From positions 62,001-126,000 of the forward strand of contig JANEZZ010001556.1 of the NCBI GenBank assembly GCA_026122225.1: DNA of 64,000 nucleotides, written 5' to 3'. Positions 9,705 through 21,935 of this stretch are shown one piece after another. Below the pieces are notes generated by a model, which did not search any database, was not told the origin of the DNA, and saw only the letters and a program-made list of their open reading frames with translations. This DNA comes from Heloderma charlesbogerti. Taxonomy: Eukaryota; Chordata; Lepidosauria; Squamata; Helodermatidae. The position numbers and the translations under genes are program-made. The stretch's first letter is position 1; every line of letters starts with the position of its first letter.

Positions 9705-12700
9705 GTCCTTGTTTGGTGGAACTTGTTCTTGGTAAATCACTGTCTGTATTTGCCTCTGTTTTGCGTTTGGGGGAAGATTTTGAGAACAGAGGAACACACA
9801 GGCACCAACCTTTGCACGCACTTGGAAAACCATCTGTTAAAGAAACAGTGATTTTGTTAGCAATACTTCTTTCATGGGGGGTATGTGCTTCATCTGTTTC
9901 TTTGGATGACCATCAACTGCATAGGTTGTGATTTCACCAACAGAAGGTGTTGAGACTGATTTTAAACTATTATAGATTATTTTCTGGCATAACTTTAACC
10001 AGCCGACAGATGCTCTCTTTGATTCCATACTATGAGACCAGTGTCCCAGACAGGCTGTGTACTGAACATGGTCCTTTCTTGGGTGTATAAACAACCAACC
10101 AAAACACACACAAAACAAAAGGCCAATATATTGCTTCCTCTTTTCCCCTGCTTATTGAAATAGCAAGCATTGTTGGACATGTTTGAGTTCCAGATATTGT
10201 TTAATAAGCAAAACCAATTATACAAGCAATGTGTATTTAAAATGTGCATTATTAAATGTTCTTTATTGTACAGGAAATGTCTTCTTTTAGCAAGACGTTT
10301 GCCAAAACATCTGCTCTAGAAGCTGCTGTAAGATTGGCTGTTTCAGAATCAATGAATACATAGATTGCAGAGAAGGCAGAAAAGAATCTCCAGTAATCTG
10401 TAATAGTATCAGGCAACCAGGTGGGTTTGGTTAGAGGCAGTGATCCTTAGAGGGAGTTAGTGTATTATTTTCATGTGCAATAAGCTAGTGGGCATCCAAA
10501 TTTTAACACCCACAGTCCATGACTGCCTAGGTATCAGTTTCCTGTGTCCGAAGTAGGCATAATTAAAACAAACAGAAGGGAACAGCAAATGAAATATATT
10601 TGGTTCCATCCAAATGGCCTTAGAAAGGAAGATAGTGAATTTCTGAATGTCTATTAGAATGCATTAAACCCACAGTGTGTCATTACTCATCCAGCGGATA
10701 TGATTTCTTTTTTCCTTATCAGCATTTATAGGCTGCCTTATGAAAGACTTCTTGGGATGGCTCACAAGAAGAAAGGAATAAAAACAGAAACAATAATAAA
10801 AGTTTAAAACAGTATATTATTATGATGGCTAATTTATATTCTGCTTTTCAGCCCAAAGGCCATCAAAGTAGTAAAGAGAATATTAATACAACAAGAGATG
10901 CAATAAAATTCAATAAATCAGTCACCAAACAACAATATTAACAACAACAACAACAATAATGACAACAATAATAATGACAACATTTCTATACCACCCCAGA
11001 GCTGAAGCTCTCTGGGCTGTTTACAAAGCTTAAAACACTAAAAATACAATATGCAAAATTTTTAAAATACAAGAGACACACAAACAGACAGTATACACAA
11101 AGCCAACATATACGTATCTAATATAACACTGTAAATCCACAACATCGGGGGACAAGAATAGAAGGAAGCCTTCCCAAGCAAAATTATTTAAGAGTGATTT
11201 CACCAGCTCTCTAATTGTCATGCATATGGCCTGGAGATCTGAACATATAATGAGAAATGCTAAAAACAGCTGAACCCAACAAGAGAAATTAAGTGGTGCT
11301 CTCACCACCACGTCATTGTAACTATTCAGGGGTTTAGGATAAAAAAATAAATCAATGTACATAAATGTCAACAAAATGCACTCTTTTTTTTTTGATGTAC
11401 ACGTCCAATATCAATAGTTTGCACAGTGGGAAGGAATCCAAAACCTCTCCCTATGCTTTCTAGGCCAGCAAATACCCTCAAAAGGCTAGCTAAGAACAAT
11501 CATGCCTACTCAAATGGGAATACCTACAACAGAGAACCACCAGTGGAAGCAGCCCTCCCCCCCCCCCAGCAGCCCTGACTACTCCAGAATAACTGTTGTG
11601 CGGTTGCAAAAGTGTCCTCATAGGTCAGATGTAACTTCTGGGCCATGCTGGTCTGTCTGCTACTCCTTACGGTCCTAGCAAGTAAAGTCTGCGAAAAGCG
11701 AAGACAGATGAAAAGGCCCTAGAAAATATAAATGTCTTTGCTTAGCATCAAAATGACACCAGCAAGTCCCTCTTGGGAGGCCATTCCACAGCTGAGGGGC
11801 CAACACTGAGAAGGCCCTCTCTCATGAAGCCACCCACCTCACCTCAACTGGTGAAGAGAGCATTTGTGAAACTAACAGACCTAGCTAACAGACCCTGCTT
11901 GGAATAGGGACCTTTTTAGAGAGGCATAATAGCAGTGGATCACTCTTATATTGCGGAGAGGACATTTTCCAACAGGAACTGACTATTTCTTCTACCCACT
12001 TCAAAAGGTAATGCTTGTGGGCACATACAGGGAATCTATACTTGGCTGAAGAAACCTGTGATAGGGTGGGATGGGGTGGGGAAATAACTGTGATGGGGTT
12101 TGGGGACAACTCCATGCCACAGGGAAGGGAAGATCCCAACTAGGCTTTCCAGCTATTGGGAATGTCCCCTTCATCTGCTTTCACTTGCATGCAGGAGACT
12201 CAGCATACCAGTTTGCTCCACTGATGCAGTACATGATAAAGATGCCTATACCTAGTCAGGTTAAAAGACAACAGACCAATGTAAAACCTGTGCTCATGTA
12301 CATTATTTATTACCAGTTCAGAGGCTGGGCACTCCAATTCACGTTTTAGAGCAAGGAAATTCACCCTTTTCCCCCCCTTTAAAAACTTGTGAACAGCAGC
12401 AAAGCTATGACTCCCCTTGAAGCACTGCCCTGTCAGTTCCTGAACTTTGGATCAGGAACTTTGGATGCCTGCTGGTTGTGCACTCGCCCTCTCCAGCATC
12501 AGAGTGCACATCTGCACCGGTTTTGTTTAAGTGGCAAGCCACAGTTAACCTAAAAACAAAGAGAAGCTGTTAGATTGCATCTTGCTTAGATCTCTGCTAA
12601 CACTGGTATCATTCTATGACTAAAATCATAGAATAGTAGGACCGGAAGGGGCCTATATAAGACCATCAAGTCCAGGGATCTGGGGTGTTTCCAGAGAGAG

Positions 12701-15700
12701 GGCTGCTAGCTCTAACAATCATAACATGTTGTGCAGAAATTCCATCTTCGCTTGCTTGACAAATTCACCTTACAAAGAACAGAAGCGATTACGGGGGGGA
12801 TCTCCCCTTTTGCTTAGAATCATAGAATAGTAGCGTTGGAAGGGGCCTACAAGGCCATCGAGTCCAACTCCCTGCTCACTGCAGGAATCCAAGTCAGATC
12901 ATCCCTGACAGATGGCTGTCCAGCCTCGTCTTGAACGCCTCCAGTGTGGGAGAGCCCACCACCTCCCTGGGTCATTGGTTCCATTATCGTATTGCTCTAA
13001 CAGTCAGGAAGTTTTCCCTGATGTTCAGCTGGAATCTGGCTTCCTGTCACTTGAGCCCATGATTCCGTGTCCTGCACTCTGGGATGATTGAGAAGAGATC
13101 CTGGCCTTCCTCTCTGTGACAACCTTTCAAGTACTTGAAGAACGCTATCATATCTCCCCTCAGTCTTCTCAAGGCTAAACATGCCCAGTTCTTTCAGTCT
13201 CTCTTCATAGGGCTTTGTTTCCAGTCCCCTGATCATCTTTGTTGCCCTCCTCTGAACCCTCTCCAGTTTATCTGCATCCTCCTTAAAATGTGGTGCCCAG
13301 AACTGGACACAGTACTCCGGATGAGGCCTAACCAGTGCTGAGTAGAGGGGAACTAGTACTTCCCGGGATCAGGAAGCTATGCTTCTATTAATGCAGCCCA
13401 AAATAGCATTTGCCTTTTTTGCAGCCACGTCACATTGTGTGTTCTATGCTTCTTGCATAGATCTTTGCTGACACCGTTATCGTTCTATGAGTAAAATAAA
13501 AAGATTTATATTGCCTAGAAAGGATCTTAGAATTATAAAAGCAGACATTTGGCAATTTTTTGTCCTTGACTGGAGAATGACACTATGATGTGCATCTTCT
13601 TGCAGGACAGGAGCTGAAAAAGCATACTGGCACATCCTGTCCTTCCTGGTAGCCATTCGTGATACCAATCAGAATCCCAGACTGCTACCCAACATCACCT
13701 TGGGCTACGACGTCAATGAGAATTATTTCAATGCAAGAATGACTTATGATGCCGTGGTAGATCAGCTCTCTCCTGGGCAGGCAAATGTTCCAAACTACAA
13801 CTGTGGAAGACAGAAGAAGCTGCTGATTTTCATGGAAGGGACCGAGACAGATACATCCATGCAGATTTCGACTATTTTGGGCATCTACAAAGCCCCCCAG
13901 GTATGAACGCACAAACACAGGCATCCTGCAATGAATCACCGTTTGGCCAGAGAAAAAGCCATGGAATGTGCAGAGGAGGAAGGACTGCCATTCTAGCAGC
14001 AGCAGCATTTAATTTAAGCGGCCAACAAAACAGCAATACAGCAACATTACAATAGGACCTCATTACAATCATAAACAACTCATTCCACTGATACCAACAT
14101 AATAACATTTCAGATTAATTACAAAATAGGCAAAATCAAACACTGCAACAATATCAATTATTATCTTTCAGTAGTGTGTAAACCAGAGCCCAATAAACGA
14201 AATCCCTTAGGGCTCAATCCTATGGGGATAGGCAGCCACCTCCCAACTCAGAGGTGACCACCTATCCAATGCAGGGCAGGAGAAGCACGGAGGGGATTGG
14301 CCCCTCCGCACTTCAGCCACCCTACATTTGCGGCTAGACAGACGATTCCGGCTGTCTAGCCACGGGATGGTGGAGCAGGGGAAGCGGCTGCCTGACGACA
14401 CATAGGTGGATGTGTCGTGCTGGTATTTCTGCCTTCCCTGCCCTGGAACGCCTCCCGGAACACCCCACTTTTGCCGCTCTGCACTCCTCTTCGGAGCGCA
14501 GAGAGCAGAGCTGTTCCAAGCTGCGTGCAAGGCACCATGGGAGTGGGGGAAGGTCGGTTGTCCAGGAACCGACCTCGGAGCACAAGCTCCAAGGTCAGTT
14601 CCCAGAAACTGACATACCCTATGTCTGTCTAGCTGCAGACTAGCGGCCATAGGCTTGCTCCCTCTGTCCCTTAGTCATTACAGGACTCCATGGAACACAG
14701 TTGGGTTGGTTCCTTTTTTGAAGGGAGAGAGACTCTTGCAAACTGCAATAGCAAATCCACATCTTCCAGCACCGTGAGCTTCCCAGTAGTGTAAGGTGGG
14801 GAAGGAGGTGAGGGCTCAAATCTAGGGATGTATGAAAGTCACTTACCTTTTCGCAGAATCTTTCGTGGTGGGGGGGAGGTGCTCCGTCCCTCCCCCCAGA
14901 ATCCTCGATGGGGGGGAGGCGATCCGGTCCTCTCCCCCGGAATCCTCGATGGCCGGCTCCATTTGCGTCCAGCCAGGCAGCCGTGATAGGCTACGTAAGA
15001 ATTTACGTAGCTTATCACGGCTAACCCCCCCCCCCAAAAAACCCGAGCGTAGGCAAGTGGCGGCGGCTACGGCGGCCGTCATTTGCGTTCCCTATTTTTC
15101 GCTGGTTTATCTTACGTAAATATTTACGTAAGATAAATCGGCGAAAAATAGGGAAAGCAAATGGCAGCCGCTGTAGCCACCGCCATTTGCATATGCTCGG
15201 GTTTTGGGGGGGGGTTAGCCATGATAGGCTACATAAATTCTTACGTAGCCTATCACGGCTGCAAGGATGGCAATGGCAAAGACCAGCCGCCGCCGGGGAC
15301 CAGCTGCCGCCGCCGCATCCGCCGCATCCGCCCCAGGTAAGTGCCGTCCTGGGGGGATTCCACGGGGGGGGCGGGGGGCAGGAGGCTATTCCGCCACGGA
15401 TTTAGGGGGGCCGAATGCACTGGCATTCGGCCTCACTGAAATCCGTGGCGGAATTCTCCGCCATCCCTACTCAAATCCCATCCCAGGGAGACAGAAATGC
15501 AGTCTCCACATGGCCTTCTGACTTCTGAGACAGTTACGGGCAGACTTCAGGCACGTGGGAGATACTCCATGTTCTACTAGAATTCGCTCCACCAGGAGCA
15601 GGTCGTTCATAATGCTAATGGGTCTTAATTGCCCATTCAAGACCAAGCCACCCAAAATACTTCGTATAACAATAGGGAACAATATATTACTGCTGAATAT

Positions 15701-16899
15701 AACAAATGAATAACCAAGCACTTTGTGAGTAGATGCTAACTGTGGCTGTGCCGCTATCCCCTTGTGCTTTACCCCCACTGTGGGCCCCCATCATCATGGT
15801 TCTGAGTAGGGCCTTGGACTTCTGCCCCAAAGTCCTGCTCGAATGCTGCTTTGAAATGTGAAGTGAAATCTGTCTTCCGCTCTGGACACTGTTTCTTGCT
15901 GACAGACCCTTTGCAGGGGATGTAAAGACACGGCATATAGAGTTCATTGTCCACAGAATGAATGACAGGTCATGTGATGATATAACCAACTAGAATCATA
16001 GAATCATAGGGTTGGAAGGGGCCTACAAGACCATCGAGTCCAACCCCCTGCTCATTGCAGGGAGCCTGATTCCCAGGTGGTCTCCCATCCAAGTACTAAC
16101 CGGGGCTGACCCCGCTGAGCTTCCGAGATCAGACGAAAATTTTTGGTTGTTAAATAAAGGTAAAAAGGTAAAGGTGTCCCCAACCAGTCGTGTCCGACTC
16201 TAGGGTGCGGTGCTCATCCCCGTTTCTAAGCCGAAGAGCCAGCGCTGTCCGAAGACGCTTCCGTGGTCATGTGGCCGGCATGACTGAACACCGAGGTGCA
16301 CGGAACGCTGTTAAATACTATTCATTGATTTAAAAAAACAAAACAAACCCTGCCTGTTTATGACCAGAGTTCAAGCTATCTCATGTTGGCTCAAGCTGCA
16401 TAACGCCAAGAAAATGGAAGCTGAGGTTGAAGCCTTAACAAATATGTCCCGTGACAAGTGACGACATTGTAAAAAGTCACACACTTTGCCTGCTTACAGC
16501 TTCCCTTCCATGCACCCCACGCTTCCATGGTCCTTCAGGCCCAAATCCAGATGGGGAGGATGGAACAGCTGGGGTGGATTTTCTGCAGGGGTGGATTTCT
16601 ATCTCCCCACACAAGCCTATAAAGGAATCCATCAATATGTTTTTATGAGGAACAAAAAATTCCCTCAGACAAAAATTGACTGGGGCGGGGGGAGACATCT
16701 CCCCACACCAAGAAGTGTGTTGCCCAAGGGTCCTTGGTGGGGGTGGATTTTTTGACAGGGGCAGGCGGTGCCTCCCTATAAAAGCCTATGAAGAATCCAT
16801 CCATAGACTTGTATAAGGAGCAAAAAAAGTATCTGTCCTGTTGGCAGGGATGGGGGGCTCCAAAGCTGGACCCCGAGTGGATGGCCAGGAGCTGTCAGC

Positions 16900-16935
<36 letters not shown>

Positions 16936-17354
16936 TTTATTGCATTTATATCCCACCGTTTTTCCTCTTGCAAGGAACCCAAGGCGGCTTACATTATCCT
17001 CCTCCTCTCCATTTTATCCTCACAACACCAACCCTATGAGGTAGGTTGGGCTGAGAGTCTGTGACTGGCCCAAAGTCACCCAGTGAGCTTCCTTGGCCAA
17101 GTGGGAACTAGAACCCGGATCTCCCAGCTCCTAGTCCAACACTCTTGCCACTACCCCACACTGTTTCTTTTCTCTCTAACATCCATAGGATTTCAGCCTA
17201 AACTGTTGTTCGTCCTTCAAACGTTCACCAATCATCCTGAAACTTTCAGGGTATGTAAAACCATCTTGTTGTTGTTGTTGTTGTTTTCCTGGCATCTGTA
17301 AATTTCAAAATGATTCGTAAAACCGTTCTGATTTTGGAACACATTTCAGAATGA

Positions 17355-17400
<46 letters not shown>

Positions 17401-20158
17401 ACCCTTTAACATGGTGGAATCCTTCTTCCTTTTTTAACCAATGGGCCTTTTACTTATTTTATTTTATTTTATTTATGTAGAACATTTGTATCCCACCCTA
17501 TATCAGTGAGATTGCAGGGCGGCGTACAGATAAAATCAATTTAAATGGTATAAAACAATGAATAATTTTAACAGCTAAAAACATATTAAACCGTTAAGGG
17601 ACCAATCCTATCTGAATCAACAGTCACCTCTGACCCCAGGGACAACCGCCTATCCAGTGCAGGGCAGGAGGAGTGGTGAGGAGCGGATCTCCTCCATGCT
17701 TCCGCCACCCTGCTTTCGCGGCTAGACAGCCGATTTTGGCTGTCTGGCTGAAGGACCTTGAAGCGAGGGGAGAGGCAGCTGGACGACACATAGGATGTGT
17801 TGTACCAGCATTTCCAACTTCCTTGCCCTGGCCCGCCCCCAGGAACACCCTGTTTTCACCGCTCCACGCTGCTCTTACGAGTGGGGCGCACGGGGCCTGT
17901 ATCCACGCTGCCTCCGAGGTGGCACGGCAGGGGGTAGGGGGTCAGTTCTCTGGGAACCGACCTCAGATCGTGGGCTCTGAGGTCGGTTCCCAGGAACTGA
18001 CCTATCCTATGAACATCTAGCCGCTGACCAGGCCATAGGATTGCGCCCTAAGCCAGCTACTACCAATGAAATCCAAAACAACACAACAGTTGAAACAGCG
18101 TGCCCTCAAAGGCTTTGGTGAAAAGCCATGTTTTTGCTTGGGACCGAAATGAAACCAAGGCACGCGCCCATCGCACAGCTATCATCTCTTCTTTGCCCTG
18201 AAAACAAACTAGTCCTCCATCTCTTCCTTTCCTTACTAGGCCAGTTACACTTCTTTCCATCATATTCTTGACAAAACCCAGTTCCCGTTTGTCTTCCGGA
18301 TGGCTCCAAAAGAAGAACCTCAGCACCTGGGGATTACCAAACTCCTCCTGCATTTCAAATGGACTTGGATCGGTCTCTTTGTTACAAACAATGACAACGG
18401 AGAAAGGTTCGTGAACACCTTGACGCCTGTGCTCATCAGGAGTGGGGTTTGTGTGGCCTTCTCACAATCCATCTTAGGACCCTCTGTTTTTCCAATCCAT
18501 GTGTATGAAGGGTGGCTACGCAAGCATTTGCTTTCCACACACAGACGACCCAACGTATTTATTTACTATGGGCAGTGTCAGTCCTTCAAAGAAGTACTGT
18601 TCATGCAAGAAACCGTTTTCAGAGCCTTGAAACCAATTTCAGGAAAAGTCTGGATCACAATCGCTTTACCGTATTTCAGCTTGATCATGTCTTACAAGCA
18701 ATATCGTCCCCCGTACATCCATGGATATTTATCTTTATTTCTTCAGACCAAGAAAAAAACAAAGCATGATGATCTGGAATTTTTAGCTCGTACCCCATTT
18801 GGTCAAATCTGGAAAGACGGATTTCGTTGTTTATATTCAAAGCATGCGTTATCTGTGAAAGGCCGGAACCGATGCACAGCAAAAGAGAACATGGAGGGCT
18901 TGCCTAGGCATCTCTTTCAAAGAAGCCTGTTCCAAGACACCTACAGCATCCACAATACTGTCCAAGCTGTCGCACATGCCTTAAATGCTGCTTACACTTC
19001 CAGATCCAAGCTGATGATTGCTGGAGGCAGATTAGAAAGGGAAATCATTCAGCCCTGGCAGGTATTCCATTCTCCCTCAAAGGTGGCTAAGTTACTGCAA
19101 AATGCAGTCAGCCGTCCAGCTCTGTAATTGGAGGCACAGTCTGAGAAACTTTTGGAACCAGTAGTGAGTTGAGGTAGAATTTTATTTTTTATTCATTACA
19201 TTTATTTTTTATTTATTGCATTTCTATCCCGCCTGTTTTCCGCCTTAAGGAACCCAAGGTGGTGTACATTATCCTCCTCTCCATTTTATCCTCACAACAA
19301 CAACCCTGTGAGGTAGGTTGGGCAGAGAATCTGTGTTTGGCCCAAAGTCTCTCAGTGAGCTTCCATGGCTGAGTAGGGACTAGAACCCAGATCTCTCGGC
19401 TCCCAGTCCAACACTCTAGCCACTACACCACACCACATATTCCTGAGACAAAGGACTCTCCTCATCCTCAACTTCTCTGCGTCTTCTAGAGCCCATTGTC
19501 TAGGCTCCACCATCATAGGAAGCCCCAATTTCAAGTGAAATCTGTGGGTAGGGCAACTGTCATTGGCTCCATCTCTTGGCTTTTTCCTCCTGAGTGGGCT
19601 GCTGTTCAGGGGGCAACCTGGCTCTTCTGACATCTAGCTCCTTCCAACCACTTCCCTCTTTTTCTGGAAGAGCTTCTCTGGTGCTCTCATGGAAGCCCCG
19701 GGCAGCAGGGTGAACACTCTACAATGGATGTCAGCTCTCTGTATGAGTCCAGTCCTGGCTCGCCTTCACTGCTTGCCAATTTGTCCCCAGGCCATATTCA
19801 AAGTGCTGGTTTTAACCTATTATATCCTTAATGACCCTCGCTCTTGCCATACCATGCAGAAAGACAGGGCTGGATCAAGGCCATGCCCATGGTGGGACCT
19901 GGGGCGAACCATCTACACAGACCCCATAGACATCCCCCAATACTGAGCTCACAGACAATATTTGTACATGCACACACTGCTGTTTTATGGACAACGAAAA
20001 TGCAAAAACATTTTTTTATAACACATTTTAATGGAAATCATGTCCATGCTATCCCAGAAGCAAAAGACTAATATATCTCTTCCATGGCAGAGCATTCAAT
20101 TACAAACACAACTTTCCCCTTTGCCAGCACACACCAGACAAACACACAACAGAAACAC

Positions 20159-20193
<35 letters not shown>

Positions 20194-21904
20194 CACGACT
20201 CAAAAAAGTGACATACTCTGACTCATTCAGACACAGGAACCAGACAGGACAGAACACCCCCCGCCCCACACACACACACATGGAGGGAGGGAGGGAGGGG
20301 GGGACAGAGACAGAGACACACGCAGAGAGAGAGAGAGGGTCAGAGAGAGACAGGGACAGGGACATAGAGAGAGAGAGGGACTGAGACAGAGACACACGCA
20401 GAGAGAGAGAGAGAGAGACAGGGTCAGAGAGAGACAGGGACATAGAGAGAGGGAGGGACTGAGACAGAGACACACGCAGAGAGAGAGAGAGAGAGAGAGA
20501 CAGGGTCAGAGAGAGACAGGGACATAGAGAGAGGGAGGGACTGAGACAGAGACACACGCAGAGAGAGAGAGAGAGAGAGAGAGACAGGGTCAGAGAGAGA
20601 CAGGGACATAGAGAGAGGGAGGGACTGAGACAGAGACACACGCAGAGAGAGAGAGAGAGAGAGACAGGGACAGAGAGAAAGAGAAAGAGAAAGAGAGGGG
20701 GACAGAGACAGAGACACATGCAGAGAGAGGGGGACAGAGAGAGGGGGGACAGGCACAGGGACAGAGACACACGCAGAGAGAGAGAGGGACAGGGACAGAG
20801 AGCGGAGGGACAGAGACAGAGATTGAGAGAGGGAAAGGGACAGGGACAGAGAGAGAGAGAGAGAGAGGGCGGGGCTGTTCCAGCATGAGGAGGACCAGCA
20901 AATGCCTCCCCTTTCTCACTGGTTGAGTTGGGCCAGGCAGTACTTCCCAGCCTAACCTACCTGAGAGGGTGTTTGTGAGGATAAAATAGGAAGACGTTCA
21001 GGTGCTGGAGGAAAGAAGGAGCGTAACTGTAATTTAAAAAGGGGGAAACTGTGCACATCATGCTCAGTAAAGCTCAACCACATCACGTTCTCCAAATTCT
21101 ACCTCGAAGCTCAATCCACCTCCCTCCTCCAGTTCCACCTTGATCCTCCTTGCTACTGTTTTTGATTACTAACTGTTCTTATTCTTATTTTATTTTTAAA
21201 AGTGTGCATCCTCATGTGCACTTTCCCCCATAGGTGAAAATGTGTATTTTTTTTTTAAGTGTTCATTTTTTAAAGTGTGCAACTTTGGGAACATGCAAAC
21301 TTTTCCTGGAAAAATGTCCTCATGTATGTGTTTGCATTAAAAGGAGCAAATACAGCAAATCTGAGGCAAAACTGAGGCAAAACAACATTCTCGTACATCC
21401 CCAACACTGAGATGCTGGGGGGAGGGGGCTGCGGAATTAGCCGAATTCTTAACACAGCCCTGCAGAAAGAGGAGCAACAGCATTAGACCTCCTGTACATT
21501 ACGAACAAGATTTTTTTAAAAAAATCTGCATGTGCGCCCTCTCTTTAAAGGACACGTGCACCTGCCATGAGTCTTAGGACAAGGTAGACATTTCCAGCTT
21601 CTAAATGCAGGTGTTTTCTCTGCCATCGTAGCTTCACCCTTTCCTGAGAAACTTCCAGTTTTACAATTCCTCAATGTACGGAGTGTATTTGGATGAGAAT
21701 GGAGACCTGGCAGCTGACTTTGACATCGTGAACTATGCGATGCTTCCCAATAAGTCTGTCCATATGGGGAACGTTGGGACACTAGAGAGACAGGGAACCT
21801 CAGATGTCACATTCACCATTGACAAGGAGGCCATTGTCTGGCCTGGCTGGTTTAATAAGGTGGGGAAACCATTGGCTTCATTTTATTCCCTTCAATTGGT
21901 TGGG

Positions 21905-21935
<31 letters not shown>

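Larger units (their letters stand above)
9600..13605 (+). other. V2R intron 1
   Basis: GT-AG intron of about 4.0 kb. It contains a TA microsatellite (about 9671-9698), AT-rich unassigned sequence (about 9700-10960), a decayed antisense repeat (about 10975-11040), repeats shared with copy A (11238-12600), and antisense CR1 tails at 12626-12676 and 12816-13440. No gene is seen in it. Confidence 0.7.
13901..18239 (+). other. V2R intron 2
   Basis: GT-AG intron of about 4.3 kb. It holds two related TIR elements (14205-14660, 17595-18052), the palindromic MITE at 14823-15469, a CR1 tail and 5S-like piece (15993-16138), a squamate interspersed repeat (16158-16318), a 170-bp imperfect direct duplication (about 16540-16850), an antisense SINE (16903-17163) and a CA microsatellite (17352-17396). 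No coding sequence is seen. Confidence 0.7.
19062..21631 (+). other. V2R intron 3
   Basis: GT-AG intron of about 2.6 kb. It contains an antisense SINE (19186-19436), a LINE coding fragment (19690-19850), CA and GA-rich arrays (20161-20875) and a SINE scrap (20940-21010). The remainder, about 21010-21631, holds nothing recognised. Confidence 0.7.

Noticed and set aside
16068..16138. Functional 5S rRNA gene
   Set aside because: Only about 70 of 120 bases remain, with mismatches and no terminator; it is attached to a CR1 tail.
20159..20919. Minus-strand frames of up to 203 codons rich in Ser, Leu and Cys
   Set aside because: They are the translation of GA/CA-rich minisatellite; several frames are open at once and no domain is visible.
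21674..21934. Exon 4 continuing into the following ATT repeat
   Set aside because: The AAG|GTGGGG donor at 21860 gives the standard 228-bp V2R exon; the rest is intron.
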